DNA from: Bacteroides zhangwenhongii
GTDB taxonomy: Bacteria > Bacteroidota > Bacteroidia > Bacteroidales > Bacteroidaceae
Assembly (NCBI RefSeq): GCF_009193325.2
Contig: NZ_CP059856.1
Location: 2,914,001 to 2,978,000, forward strand
Direction: 5' to 3'
Length of the DNA: 64,000 nt
Shown here: positions 43,956 through 53,560 of the stretch, one piece after another
Position numbering within the stretch: position 1 is the first letter of the stretch
Layout of the letters: each line of letters starts with the position of its first letter
Position numbers and translations under genes: made by a program
Notes under the pieces: generated by a model
What the model was told of the DNA's origin: nothing
The model's database searches: none
Seen by the model: only the letters and a program-made list of their open reading frames with translations

Positions 43956-45245
43956 ATGAATTATACCTATAAAAAAATCTGGCTCATCGCTTTTCCTGTA
44001 ATGATGAGCATCCTTATCGAACAACTGATAAATATTACCGATGCTTTGTTTTTAGGGCATGTGGGTGATGTGGAACTGGGCGCATCTGCCATTGCCGGAA
44101 TATGGTTCTTGGCAATTTATATGCTCGGCTTCGGTTTCAGTTTGGGGTTGCAAGTGGTAATTGCCCGCCGTAACGGAGAACAGCAGTATGCGGAAACGGG
44201 AAAAACGTTCTTTCAAGGATTGTTTTTCTTGCTAATACTGGCGGTACTCCTCTGTCTGCTATCCAAGATATTTTCTCCCGTTCTGTTGAAGCATCTGATA
44301 ACTTCGGATGATGTTTATAATGCGGTTATCCGCTATTTGGATTGGCGTATTTGGGGATTATTGTTCTCTTTCTCGTTCCTTGCCTTACGCTCGTTTTTGG
44401 TAGGCATTACACAGACAAAAGCTCTGAACATGGCAGCTTTCACTGCCGTACTGGTAAACATTCCGATGAACTATCTCCTGATATTCGGCTTAGACATGGG
44501 TATATCGGGAGCGGCTATCGCATCTTCATTTGCCGAAATGTGTTCGCTGGCTGTATTGGCTGCATATATGTTTCGGCACATTGATAAAAAAGCATATGGC
44601 TTATATTGGCATATTGATATAACTATATTGAAAGAGGTATTTTCTATCTCGGTATGGAGTATGCTCCAGTTCTTTACAAGTGTAGCCATTTGGTTTCTGT
44701 TCTTCGTGGCTATCGAACGTTTGGGAGAAACGGAATTGGCTGTATCGAACATTGTAAGAAGTGTTTCCGCACTGTTTTCCGTTATCGTCAATGCATTGGC
44801 AGGTGTCACCGGTTCTTTGGTGAGTAACCTGATTGGAGCAGGTGAAAAGAAACAAGTTTTTCCGCTTTGCCATAAGATTATCCGTTTAGGATATGCGACA
44901 GGCATTCCATTGATTGCTTTTGCGTTGTTCTTTCACCAGCACATTATAGGGGCTTATACGGAAAATCCCGCTATCATACAGCTTGCATGGCCGCCTTTTC
45001 TTGTCATGCTATTGAATTACTTCTTTGCACTACCCGGTTACGTCTATCTGAATGCTACAACAGGAACGGGAGCGACTCGGACGGTATTCATTTTTCAGGT
45101 GATAACTACTATTGCTTATCTGTTATGCTTATGGGGATTAGATTTTTGTGATGCTCCATTAGCGGCATATTGGGCAGTGGAATACTTATACGTAATGCTG
45201 CTTGGTACACAATCCGTCATTTATCTTAAATATAAACAATACTAA
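43956..45245 (+). CDS. MATE-family multidrug efflux transporter (429 aa)
   Basis: The start at 43956 (MNYTYKKIWLIAFP) was chosen because MATE similarity begins there; upstream codons belong to the leader. There are twelve hydrophobic segments, with family motifs such as VMMSILIEQLINITDALFLGHVGDVELGASAIAG in the first repeat and ITGSLVSNLIGAGEK-type wording in the second. MATE proteins export cationic drugs in exchange for Na+ or H+ across the inner membrane. It is followed by the Vat/CatB-like gene after 12 bases, and further by rteA-rteB. Confidence 0.9.
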   Translation: MNYTYKKIWLIAFPVMMSILIEQLINITDALFLGHVGDVELGASAIAGIWFLAIYMLGFGFSLGLQVVIARRNGEQQYAETGKTFFQGLFFLLILAVLLCLLSKIFSPVLLKHLITSDDVYNAVIRYLDWRIWGLLFSFSFLALRSFLVGITQTKALNMAAFTAVLVNIPMNYLLIFGLDMGISGAAIASSFAEMCSLAVLAAYMFRHIDKKAYGLYWHIDITILKEVFSISVWSMLQFFTSVAIWFLFFVAIERLGETELAVSNIVRSVSALFSVIVNALAGVTGSLVSNLIGAGEKKQVFPLCHKIIRLGYATGIPLIAFALFFHQHIIGAYTENPAIIQLAWPPFLVMLLNYFFALPGYVYLNATTGTGATRTVFIFQVITTIAYLLCLWGLDFCDAPLAAYWAVEYLYVMLLGTQSVIYLKYKQY

Positions 45246-45257
45246 GAACTGAAAGTT

Positions 45258-45875
45258 ATGATGAACAAGATATATCCCCGTAAAGGTGACACGCAAACCG
45301 TTTATTTGAATGCTGTCGTAAAAGACCCGTCTATCGAAATAGGCGACTATACCATTTACAATGACTTTGTTTCAGACCCGTGTCTGTTTGAGCAAAACAA
45401 CGTATTGTATCATTATCCCATTAACCATGAACGGCTGATAATTGGAAAGTTCTGTTCTATTGCTTGCGGAGCAAAATTTCTGTTCAACTGCGCCAACCAT
45501 ACCCTGAAATCACTATCGACTTACACGTTTCCGCTGTTCTATGAAGATTGGGAATTGGATAAGGCAAATGTAGCTTCTGCTTGGGACAACAAAGGCGACA
45601 TCGTAATAGGCAATGATGTATGGATAGGCTATGAAGCTGTAATTATGGCCGGTGTCCATATCGGTGACGGGGCTATTATTGGAACAAGGGCGGTTGTGAC
45701 GAAAGATGTGCCGCCCTATACCATTGTGGGTGGTGTCCCTGCCAAAGAGATACGAAAGCGGTTCAGTCTTAATATAATAGAACAGATGCAGGATTTGAAA
45801 TGGTGGGACTGGTCGGTAGATAAGATACGGGAGTTTTTGCCTTATCTGAAAGATGGACGTTGGGATAAATTATAG
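45258..45875 (+). CDS. Vat/CatB-type xenobiotic acetyltransferase (205 aa)
   Basis: A left-handed beta-helix protein of the hexapeptide family. [22 protein letters not shown] carries the Vat/CatB signature, including His of the NCANH region, followed by [51 protein letters not shown]. Members acetylate streptogramin A (Vat) or chloramphenicol (CatB) in the cytoplasm. Which drug is used cannot be decided by eye. It is tightly linked to the MATE gene and to rteA (5-base gap). Confidence 0.88.
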   Translation: MMNKIYPRKGDTQTVYLNAVVKDPSIEIGDYTIYNDFVSDPCLFEQNNVLYHYPINHERLIIGKFCSIACGAKFLFNCANHTLKSLSTYTFPLFYEDWELDKANVASAWDNKGDIVIGNDVWIGYEAVIMAGVHIGDGAIIGTRAVVTKDVPPYTIVGGVPAKEIRKRFSLNIIEQMQDLKWWDWSVDKIREFLPYLKDGRWDKL

Positions 45876-45880
45876 GCAGT

Positions 45881-48193
45881 ATGAAATCAATCAAGAATCT
45901 AATTTCACTCGGCTATTTGCTGATGGCATTATTGGTTATCGGCATAATGTATATTTGGTATAAAGAATGGTGCGATTTAGAGAAATTGGAAGTTCAAAAT
46001 CGTCATATAGATACTTTTCGCCAAGAATCGCACAAAATATTTGTTTTTCTTATTGAGCTATCTTTATCGGGCGAGACAGTATTGGAGTGGAAAGATGCAG
46101 ATTTGGAACATTACCATACCCGGCGTATAGCAATCGACAGTATGCTCTGTCGTTTCAAAGTTACCTATCCGGCAGAGCGTATAGACAGTGTACGCCATCT
46201 TCTCGAAGATAAGGAACGACAAATGCGTCAAATCGTGCAAGTACTTGAACAGCAACAAGCCATCAACGATAAGATCACTCGTCAAGTACCCGTAATCGTA
46301 CAGAAAAGTGTGCAGGAACAGCCGCAAAAACCGAAGCGGAAAGGATTTCTCGGCATATTCGGCAAGAAAGAAAAGCCAAAGCTAACCGTGACCACAACAA
46401 TGCTCCGTTCCCTTGACTGGGACATGATAGCCGAGCAACGGGCGCAAAGCCGCCGTCTGTCGGAACACACCGACAGCCTTGCGGCACGAAACGCGGAACT
46501 TAATCGGCAATGGCACGGATTTATACGCCAGATGGATAAAAAGGTGCAAGCCGATCTACAAAAACGGGAAGCCGAGATAACCGCCATGAGGGAACAGTCG
46601 TTTATGCAGATAGGTAGCCTGACTGGATTCGTCCTCCTTCTGCTGGTAATCTCATATATCATCATACACCGTAATGCCAACCGAATCAAACGGTACAAAC
46701 AGAAAACGACTGATTTAATAGGACAGTTGCAACAGTCGGTAGAGCAAAACGAGGCTCTGATAGCCTCTCGCAAGAAAGCCGTGCATACTATCACGCATGA
46801 ACTGCGCACGCCGCTGACAGCGATAACGGGTTATGCCGGACTGGTGGAAAAAGAGAATGACATAGAACGAATCGGGCGTTATATCTGTAACATCCGGCAA
46901 TCTTCCGACCGTATATGCGAAATGCTCAACACGTTGCTAAGTTTCTTCCGTTTGGACAATGGCAAGGAACAGCCGAACATTTCTCCTTGCCGGATTTCGG
47001 CAATCACGCACATTTTTGAAACGGAGTTTACGCCCATCGCCATGAACAAGGGGCTGGCTCTTACCATAACGAATCAAAAGGATACTATTGTCTTGACCGA
47101 TAAGGAGCGTATCCTGCAAATCGGCAACAACCTGCTGTCAAACGCCATCAAGTTCACGGAGAACGGTGGCGTTTCTCTGACAACGGACTACGATAACGGT
47201 GTCCTGAAACTTATCGTCGAAGATACGGGTACGGGCATGACCGAAGAGGAACAGCAACGGGTGTTCAATGCGTTTGAACGCCTTTCAAATGCCGCTGCGA
47301 AAGACGGCTTCGGATTGGGTTTGTCCATCGTGCAAAGTATCGTGGCGATGCTCGGCGGAACAATCAAATTGGAAAGCGAGAAAGGCAGAGGCAGCCGTTT
47401 TACGGTGGAAATACCCGCACAGGTTGCCCAAGAACAACAACCACAACAGGCAGCCCGGAATTATACCTGCAACAATGAGAGATACCATGATGTCATTGCC
47501 ATCGACAATGACGAGGTGTTACTATTGATGCTGAAAGAAATGTATGTACAGGAAGGTGTACACTGCGAAATCTGTACCGATGCAGCGGAACTGATGGAAA
47601 TGATACGCCGGAAAGAATACAGCCTGCTTCTGACGGATCTGAATATGCCGGAGATCAACGGCTTCGAGCTGTTGAAACTGCTGCGCACCTCTAATGTTGG
47701 CAATTCAAAGACTATCCCGGTAGTCGTGACAACCGCTTCTGGCAGTTGCAGCAAGGAGGAACTTATGGAACGTGGATTCGCCGGATGCCTGCTCAAACCG
47801 TTCTCCATATCGGAACTGATGGAGGTTTCAGACAAATGCGCCATGAAAGGCAACCGGAATGAAAAGCCGGACTTCACCTCCCTGCTGTCCTACGGCAATG
47901 AAGCCGTCATGCTGGATAAACTGATAACGGAAACCGAAAAGGAAATGCAGGCAATCAGGGAAGCGGGTTTAAAGAAAGATCTTCAAGAACTGGACGCCCT
48001 GACACACCACCTGCGAAGTTCATGGGAGATACTCCGTGCCGACCAACCGTTAAGGGAACTTTATAGACTGCTTCATAGCGATGGCACACCTGACGATAAA
48101 ACAATTGGCAATGCTGTAAAAGCTGTGCTGGATAAGGGTTCGGAAATCATCCGGCTGGCAAAAGAAGAAAGGAGAAAATATAATAATGGATAA
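45881..48193 (+). CDS. rteA: RteA-type hybrid sensor histidine kinase
   Basis: 770 aa. Two transmembrane segments (about 7-26 and 246-266) bracket a helical periplasmic/linker region. HisKA has H306 in TITHELRTP; HATPase motifs are NNLLSNAIKF (N), DTGTGM (G1) and GFGLGLSIV (G2). A receiver domain follows (IDNDEVLLLML, D586 in LLTDLNMP, Thr and Lys conserved), then a C-terminal HPt-like helix with LTHHLRSSWEIL. This matches RteA of CTnDOT-like elements, which with RteB controls excision and transfer genes. It overlaps rteB by 8 bases. Confidence 0.9.
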   Translation: MKSIKNLISLGYLLMALLVIGIMYIWYKEWCDLEKLEVQNRHIDTFRQESHKIFVFLIELSLSGETVLEWKDADLEHYHTRRIAIDSMLCRFKVTYPAERIDSVRHLLEDKERQMRQIVQVLEQQQAINDKITRQVPVIVQKSVQEQPQKPKRKGFLGIFGKKEKPKLTVTTTMLRSLDWDMIAEQRAQSRRLSEHTDSLAARNAELNRQWHGFIRQMDKKVQADLQKREAEITAMREQSFMQIGSLTGFVLLLLVISYIIIHRNANRIKRYKQKTTDLIGQLQQSVEQNEALIASRKKAVHTITHELRTPLTAITGYAGLVEKENDIERIGRYICNIRQSSDRICEMLNTLLSFFRLDNGKEQPNISPCRISAITHIFETEFTPIAMNKGLALTITNQKDTIVLTDKERILQIGNNLLSNAIKFTENGGVSLTTDYDNGVLKLIVEDTGTGMTEEEQQRVFNAFERLSNAAAKDGFGLGLSIVQSIVAMLGGTIKLESEKGRGSRFTVEIPAQVAQEQQPQQAARNYTCNNERYHDVIAIDNDEVLLLMLKEMYVQEGVHCEICTDAAELMEMIRRKEYSLLLTDLNMPEINGFELLKLLRTSNVGNSKTIPVVVTTASGSCSKEELMERGFAGCLLKPFSISELMEVSDKCAMKGNRNEKPDFTSLLSYGNEAVMLDKLITETEKEMQAIREAGLKKDLQELDALTHHLRSSWEILRADQPLRELYRLLHSDGTPDDKTIGNAVKAVLDKGSEIIRLAKEERRKYNNG

Positions 48194-49508
48194 GACAAAA
48201 ATCATCGTAGTGGAGGACAACATCGTGTATTGCGAGTTCGTCTGTAACCTGCTGGCACGCGAGGGATTCCACACCGTGCAGGCTTTCCATCTCTCGACCG
48301 CGAAGAAATATCTGCAACAAGCCGCAGACGGGGACATCGTGGTTTCCGACCTGCGCCTGCCCGACGGCAACGGTATCGACCTGCTGCGCTGGATGCGCAA
48401 GGAGGGCAGGATGCAGCTCTTTGTCATCATGACCGACTATGCCGAAGTGCATACGGCGGTGGAAAGCATGAAACTCGGCTCGCTGGACTACATACCCAAG
48501 CAGCTTGTAGAAGACAAGCTCGTCCCTCTGCTCCGTACCATATTAAAAGAACGGCACGCAGGACGAAGCCGTATGCCCCTGTTCTCGCGTGACGGCTCGG
48601 CGTTCCAAGCCATCATGAAGCGGATAAGGCTGGTAGCCCCAACCGACATGAGCGTGCTGATATTCGGGGAGAACGGCACGGGCAAGGAGCATATAGTCCA
48701 CCTGCTGCACGACAAGGGCAAGCGGGCAGGAAAGCCGTTTGTGGCTGTGGACTGCGGTTCGCTCACCAAAGAACTTGCGCCGTCGGCTTTCTTCGGACAC
48801 GTCAGAGGCGCATTCACGGGTGCGGACAGTGCCAAGAAAGGTTATTTCCATGAAGCCGAAGGCGGCACGCTGTTCTTGGACGAGGTGGGCAACCTCGCAC
48901 CGGAAACCCAGCAGATGCTTCTGCGTGCCATACAGGAACGGAGATACCGCCCGATAGGTGACAGAACGGACAAAAATTTCAATGTCCGTATCATCGCCGC
49001 TACCAACGAGGATCTGGAGAAGGCGGTCAATGAAAAGCGTTTCCGGCAGGACCTATTATACCGCCTGCACGATTTCGAGATAACCGTCCCGCCGTTGCGC
49101 GACTGTCAGGAGGACATCATGCCTTTGGCTGAGTTCTTCCGCGAAATTGCGAACCGGGAACTGGAATGCGATGTCATCGGCTTTGACGGGGAAGCCCGCA
49201 AGACATTGCTAATCCATGCGTGGCCGGGCAATGTCCGCGAGCTTCGTCAGAAAATCATGGGCGCGGTGTTGCAGGCACAGACGGGTCTTGTCACGAAAGA
49301 GCATTTGGAACTTGCCGTGACAAAACCTAACTCACCCGTCAGCTTCGCCCTGCGCAGCGATTCGGAAGACAAGGAACGTGTTTTACGCGCATTGAAGCAG
49401 GCGAACGGTAACCGTAAGGTTGCCGCCGAACTGCTCGGGATAGGCCGTACGACGCTGTACAACAAACTGGAAGAATATGGATTGAAGTATAAATTTGAGC
49501 AACTATAG
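48186..49508 (+). CDS. rteB: RteB-type sigma-54-class response regulator
   Basis: 440 aa. Receiver domain with VVEDN and phosphoacceptor D55 in VVSDLRLP; AAA+ domain with Walker A GENGTGKEH, the sigma-54 contact loop GAFTGA and Walker B GGTLFLDEVG; C-terminal Fis-type helix-turn-helix (ANGNRKVAAELLGIGRTTLYNKLEEYGL). RteB activates rteC and excision genes in CTnDOT-like elements. Here no rteC follows; a decayed recombinase comes next, so the regulator may have lost its usual targets. Confidence 0.92.
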   Translation: MDKTKIIVVEDNIVYCEFVCNLLAREGFHTVQAFHLSTAKKYLQQAADGDIVVSDLRLPDGNGIDLLRWMRKEGRMQLFVIMTDYAEVHTAVESMKLGSLDYIPKQLVEDKLVPLLRTILKERHAGRSRMPLFSRDGSAFQAIMKRIRLVAPTDMSVLIFGENGTGKEHIVHLLHDKGKRAGKPFVAVDCGSLTKELAPSAFFGHVRGAFTGADSAKKGYFHEAEGGTLFLDEVGNLAPETQQMLLRAIQERRYRPIGDRTDKNFNVRIIAATNEDLEKAVNEKRFRQDLLYRLHDFEITVPPLRDCQEDIMPLAEFFREIANRELECDVIGFDGEARKTLLIHAWPGNVRELRQKIMGAVLQAQTGLVTKEHLELAVTKPNSPVSFALRSDSEDKERVLRALKQANGNRKVAAELLGIGRTTLYNKLEEYGLKYKFEQL

Positions 49509-49687
49509 CCAGTAATTCACTGGATTTGTATGATTTTGATTATCAGAATTTGGTTAATTCTCAAAATAATATTATCTTCGTATTGAGCTGTTTGAAATGA
49601 TTGGGAATCATGCAAAATGATGAAGACAGGTGGTTTCTAAACCATTACCTATATCTCTATTATTAGCTTGTAATTTATTGATATCAA

Positions 49688-50429
49688 TCATACATTAGTT
49701 AGTGCAACAAATGTGAAACCTGCAAAGATAAAGACATCACGGATAATGGTGATACGCTCTAACGGAAATTCCTTGTGATAGATAGTGAGTAGTTCATCCA
49801 TTGTCAAGAACTCACGGATAACTTCTTTCATTGGTTATCTTCTTCAAGCACTTCATGTAGCGGATAACCGTATTCTGCTGGCACTCCTTTTCCGTTTTGA
49901 GATAGAACTCAAAAGCACGCACCAGTTCGCCATTGACTTCCGACAATGGCAAATCCTCCTTACCGTATTTTAGTTTGATAAGTTCTGCAAGGTAACGCTT
50001 ACAGCTTTCATAACGGCGGACGGTAATCAAGGCATAATCTTTTCCTACAAGTTCACGGCATTGGTCGTTATGCTCCTGCATGGTTCCGATAAGTGTACGG
50101 ATAACTTCAGAGGCTTTGTCTTGTCCGAAGAACTTTTCTTGCAACAGGCGGGCAGTGATGAACTGCCCTTGTTCTTCCAGTTCATTGAAAGTCTGGTGGA
50201 GTTTGATTCTTGCATCCTCGATATAAGCATTCAAGTCGCAGGATTTGCGGCTCTTGCCTTTGGCGCACTCCTTCGCCTGATTCCACAAGGCTGGTTCGAT
50301 GCTCTTACGGATATTGTTTTCCACTCGCACACCGTTCACGGTGATACGCATACATACGAAGGCTTCCCCGTTTTTCAGCAGTTTGGCTTTCTTGATAAAG
50401 AAAAGCACATTGAATGAGTCTCTTTTCAT
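49688..50429 (-). pseudogene. Decayed tyrosine recombinase (third recombinase locus)
   Basis: From ATG 50429 the product reads as a normal N-terminus (MKRDSFNVLFFIKKAKLLKNG, the Arm domain, and core-binding region ending NTVIRYMKCLKKI). After TNERSYP it stops at about 49812. A second frame resumes at 49833 with MKEVIREFLTMDELLTIYHKEF and PLERITIIRDVFIFAGFTF, then stops at 49688-49690. So the linker between the domains has been deleted and the catalytic domain is missing beyond its first strands. 49509-49687 has no other gene. Confidence 0.75.
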
Positions 50430-50477
50430 GTTCTTACAGTTTTTCGTTGTACAAAAGTAGGAAACCATGTACGCTTT

Positions 50478-50490
50478 TTTGATACGCAAA
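50478..50490 (-). promoter_or_regulatory. Conserved upstream motif shared by two recombinase genes
   Basis: On the minus strand, TTTTGCGTATCAA lies about 50 bases before the ATG at 50429. The same 13 bases occur on the plus strand at about 33263-33275, some 40-50 bases before the ATG of the first recombinase at 33315. In both, a TAnnTTTG-like element follows (TAAATTTG and TACTTTTG). Confidence 0.45.
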
Positions 50491-50616
50491 ATGTTGCAAA
50501 TCAGAGAGAAGTAATCTTATTCGGTGGAGATTTGCGCTCCACCTCTTTTGCTCCACCTTTTGGAACACCAATAACGGTAATATTCTGCCGTTTTTTGCGT
50601 CCTCTCGGAAAACAAA

Positions 50617-50647
50617 AAATCCCGATTTCGTTTGGAAATCAGGATTT
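50617..50647. terminator. Bidirectional hairpin
   Basis: AAATCCCGATTT (50617-50628) and AAATCAGGATTT (50636-50647) pair with one mismatch, flanked by A-rich and T-rich tracts on both sides. The gap 50490-50930 also holds a 10-bp direct repeat CGTGGTGACC at 50803-50812 and 50815-50824. I see no supported gene in it. Confidence 0.45.
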
Positions 50648-50828
50648 TACTGTCTTTTGCCTTTCTTCTAAGTGGTGCCACCAGAACCTGAGTTTCTGAA
50701 TGAATACGAACAGTTTTGAATGTGCGATTCAGACAAAACGCTGAATAATAGTGCAATATGAATTGTAGTGAATTTTGCCGATTTTCAGATTTATTCAAAA
50801 AACGTGGTGACCTGCGTGGTGACCCAAC

Positions 50829-50860
50829 TTGACAAATTGCGGTTTGGATTGTTATATTTG
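50829..50860 (+). promoter_or_regulatory. Promoter upstream of the fourth recombinase locus
   Basis: TTG at 50829-50831 and TATATTTG at 50853-50860 are separated by 21 bases, fitting the Bacteroides TTTG-N19-21-TAnnTTTG pattern. The recombinase ATG is at 50931. Confidence 0.5.
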
Positions 50861-50930
50861 CAGAACCAAAGTGGCTGACTGTGAATAACAGTGAACGCCT
50901 CTTTTCAAAATTTTTACTCCGAAAAAAAAT

Positions 50931-52378
50931 ATGGCAACAACACCCTCTCCAAAGAAATTGACCCCATTTCACATCCGAAACAAGGACATAGGTAAAGAGT
51001 CCGCGACACTCTTTATCCGCATACATACCCGTAAGATTGATGTGCTGGTATCGACCATGCTTCAAGTCGAGGTTGCCGACTGGCAGAAAGCGACGGCATC
51101 CCCTCGCGCATGGCTGGCGCATCAAAAGAAGAACTATCAGCTTCACGCCAAACTGATACAGATAGAGGGCATCGTCAAGGCTCATCTTGCAAAGGTGAAC
51201 TTTGACCGTGAGGCACTTGACATGGATGTGCGTTATATTTCCGAGCCGGAGAAGGTGGACGCTGAACGCCGGGCGATGGAGGAAGCCGCCGAAGCCGAGC
51301 GAAAGGCTATCGCAAAACGGGAGGCGGCGAAAGAAAATGCCCGCAAGAAAGCCGAGGAAAAGAAACGTATCGAGGATGAGAAGAACCGCCTTATCTGGCC
51401 GTTTCTCGTTCAGTTTGTCGATGGCATAAAAGCGGGGCGCGCAAGATTGGCAGTGACGACTATGCGCCCGGTACCTGCAAGGCGTGGAAAAGTTTTATCG
51501 GGGTTTATGAGGGTTTCGACCCATTGCACAAATTCGGATGGACGGATATTGACCGCGCGTTTGTGTCTCGATACATCAACTATTTGCAGAAGCACGGCTA
51601 CATGGCGAAAGTGATCAACAAGCATCTGACAAACTTGAAGACTCTTATCAATGCCGCCTTTATTGACGGCGTACACGACAACCAAAGGGCGTCAAAAAAG
51701 ATTAAAGACCGTGACAAGGCTGTCGAAATCTATCTCACCGAGGAGGAACTGCAAGCCCTCTACGAAATGCCGCTGACCGGTAAGAAAGAACATTTCCGTG
51801 ATGTTTTTCTCATTGGCTGCTATACCTGTCAGCGCGTGAACGATTACAACAACCTTAATGCCAACAACTTTGAGACCACCCGAAAAGGAACGCGCATAAT
51901 CCGTCTTGTCCAGCAGAAAACCAAGACTGAGGTGACAATCCCTATTCTCAATGAGAACCTTATCACCATCTGCGAGAAATACGGCTACAACATACCGAAA
52001 GCCAACGAGCAGGTGCTGAACCGTTACATCAAGGATATTCTGAAAGACCTGTCGGAGCAGTTGCCGTCACTGAAAGAGAAAGTGCCGACCAAGCTCACCA
52101 TGAAGCAGAAGGAGGCATTGAGAAAGGAGAAGAAAGAGCCGGAAACCGACCTTAACGGCAACGTGATCGTGCCACGCTATGACTGCGTGACAAGTCACAC
52201 AGCTCGACGCACTGGCATTACTAATATGTATCTCAGCCATAAATACACTATCCTCTAGATGATGCACGTCAGTGGACATAAGACGCAAAAGACCTTCATG
52301 GATTACATCAAACTATCCTCCGAAGAGATAGCCGATGAAATCGCCGCCATGTCGAAGAAAGAGAGTGATCTGTGGTAA
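50931..52378 (+). pseudogene. Tyrosine recombinase inactivated by frameshift and amber codon
   Basis: The N-terminal frame (MATTPSPKKLTPFHIRNKDIG, then a charged helix rich in Ala/Glu/Lys, about residues 115-155) is normal up to DGIKAG at about 51435. A one-base change there moves the reading into another frame (KIGSDDYAPGTCKAWKSF), which continues through the core-binding and catalytic parts (HTARRTGITNMYLS). A TAG at 52256-52258 interrupts it; downstream codons continue with MMHVSGHKTQKTFMDYIKLS including the Tyr nucleophile and end at 52376-52378. The intact ancestor probably had CAG at the amber. Confidence 0.85.
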
Positions 52379-52499
52379 AATATATCCTTACTCCCCAAAT
52401 ATGGTCAAATGACCATATTTGGGGAGTGGCACCTCTAATCTTTTCATTAATAGCTGTTAATTCAAAATAAATTCGTAACTTTGCATTGCTATATGATTG

Positions 52500-53558
52500 A
52501 TGTATTTTCGTATAAATCTTATGTTCATACCTCAGAATATTGTAGATGATCTTCGGCAGAGAGATTGTGAAGAGCTGGCAGATAGACTCGGAATTGAAAT
52601 CAGTAGGCATAAAGCCTATTGTTTTTTGCACTCCGAATCTGTTCCCAGTCTATCATTCCATCCCTCAAAGAAAAATGTATGGCATTGCTTTTCATGTGGT
52701 AAGGGCGGCGATGCTATCAGTTTTATGATGGAGTATGAGAGATGTGGATTTACTGAGGCATGCGAAAAGTTATGTGCAATTTATGGCATGGTACTCCCAA
52801 GCGGGAAGCCAACATATGTGCCTAAAAGAAGGTTGACCTCCCAATCTGTTTCGAGGCGGAATAATTTGGACTTTGATAAACCGTTTGATGCTGAGATAGC
52901 TGAATGGTTACTTGATAATTTGATTTTGACTCATAATGCTCAACATTTTTTATTCGAAAAGAGAAAACTAAACGAAGAAATTATATACAAAATAGGGATT
53001 AAGGCACTAGATGACAGCCGGACAATAAGCCGAACGGCATGGAGGAAATTTGGTGAAGAACGATGTCGCGCAAGTGGGTTGTTTGGAGAAAAAGGTTATC
53101 TATCTTTTTGGGTCCCCTGTATAATTTTTCCATACAGAGATAGAAATGGTAAATTATTGGGGCTGCAATCACGGTATATTGGGGATGACAAAAAAGTGCC
53201 TCGGTTTCAATTTCTATCTTGTCAAAAGACACATCTCTTCAATATGCCATTGCTGAATGAATTTATGGTTGATAAAGATCTTTATCTCACGGAAGGAGTA
53301 ACGGATTGCCTGGCTGTGTTATCGAGCGGAAAAGCCGCAATAGCTATTCCAAGTGCCACAATTATACCTGAAGATGATTTATCCCTATTGGAAGGATATA
53401 AATTGAAAATGATGCCCGACAATGATGAGGCTGGTTGGGATGGATTTATGAAACTACGACTGGCCTTAGCGAAAAAAGGAATATCCATATTTAAAGAAGA
53501 TATTCCGGCAGAATACAAGGATTATGGCGAATGGTATTTTTCTAATAGAGATTTTTAA
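52500..53558 (+). CDS. CHC2 zinc-finger and TOPRIM primase-like protein (352 aa)
   Basis: The ATG at 52500 is the first possible; ATG 52521 (MFIPQNIVDDL) is equally likely. The N-terminal CHC2-type zinc finger reads CFLH ... WHCFSCGKGGDAI (about residues 40-75), the DnaG pattern C-x2-H-x~18-C-x2-C. The C-terminal half has TOPRIM motifs LYLTEGVTDCL (Glu) and MMPDNDEAGW (DxD). It is about half the length of DnaG and has no DnaB-binding C-terminus. Such proteins synthesise or process primers in plasmids and phages. First gene of a four-gene operon; the next begins 2 bases after its stop. Confidence 0.82.
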   Translation: MYFRINLMFIPQNIVDDLRQRDCEELADRLGIEISRHKAYCFLHSESVPSLSFHPSKKNVWHCFSCGKGGDAISFMMEYERCGFTEACEKLCAIYGMVLPSGKPTYVPKRRLTSQSVSRRNNLDFDKPFDAEIAEWLLDNLILTHNAQHFLFEKRKLNEEIIYKIGIKALDDSRTISRTAWRKFGEERCRASGLFGEKGYLSFWVPCIIFPYRDRNGKLLGLQSRYIGDDKKVPRFQFLSCQKTHLFNMPLLNEFMVDKDLYLTEGVTDCLAVLSSGKAAIAIPSATIIPEDDLSLLEGYKLKMMPDNDEAGWDGFMKLRLALAKKGISIFKEDIPAEYKDYGEWYFSNRDF

Positions 53559-53560
53559 TT

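Noticed and set aside
50803..50824. Direct repeat CGTGGTGACC as a possible CRISPR-like or iteron array
   Set aside because: Only two units with a 2-base gap; too few for an array. Kept only as a note in the feature for the gap.
50517..51185. 222-codon minus-strand frame
   Set aside because: It runs antisense into the recombinase pseudogene at 50931 and through a hairpin and promoter region; no family resemblance or start signal.
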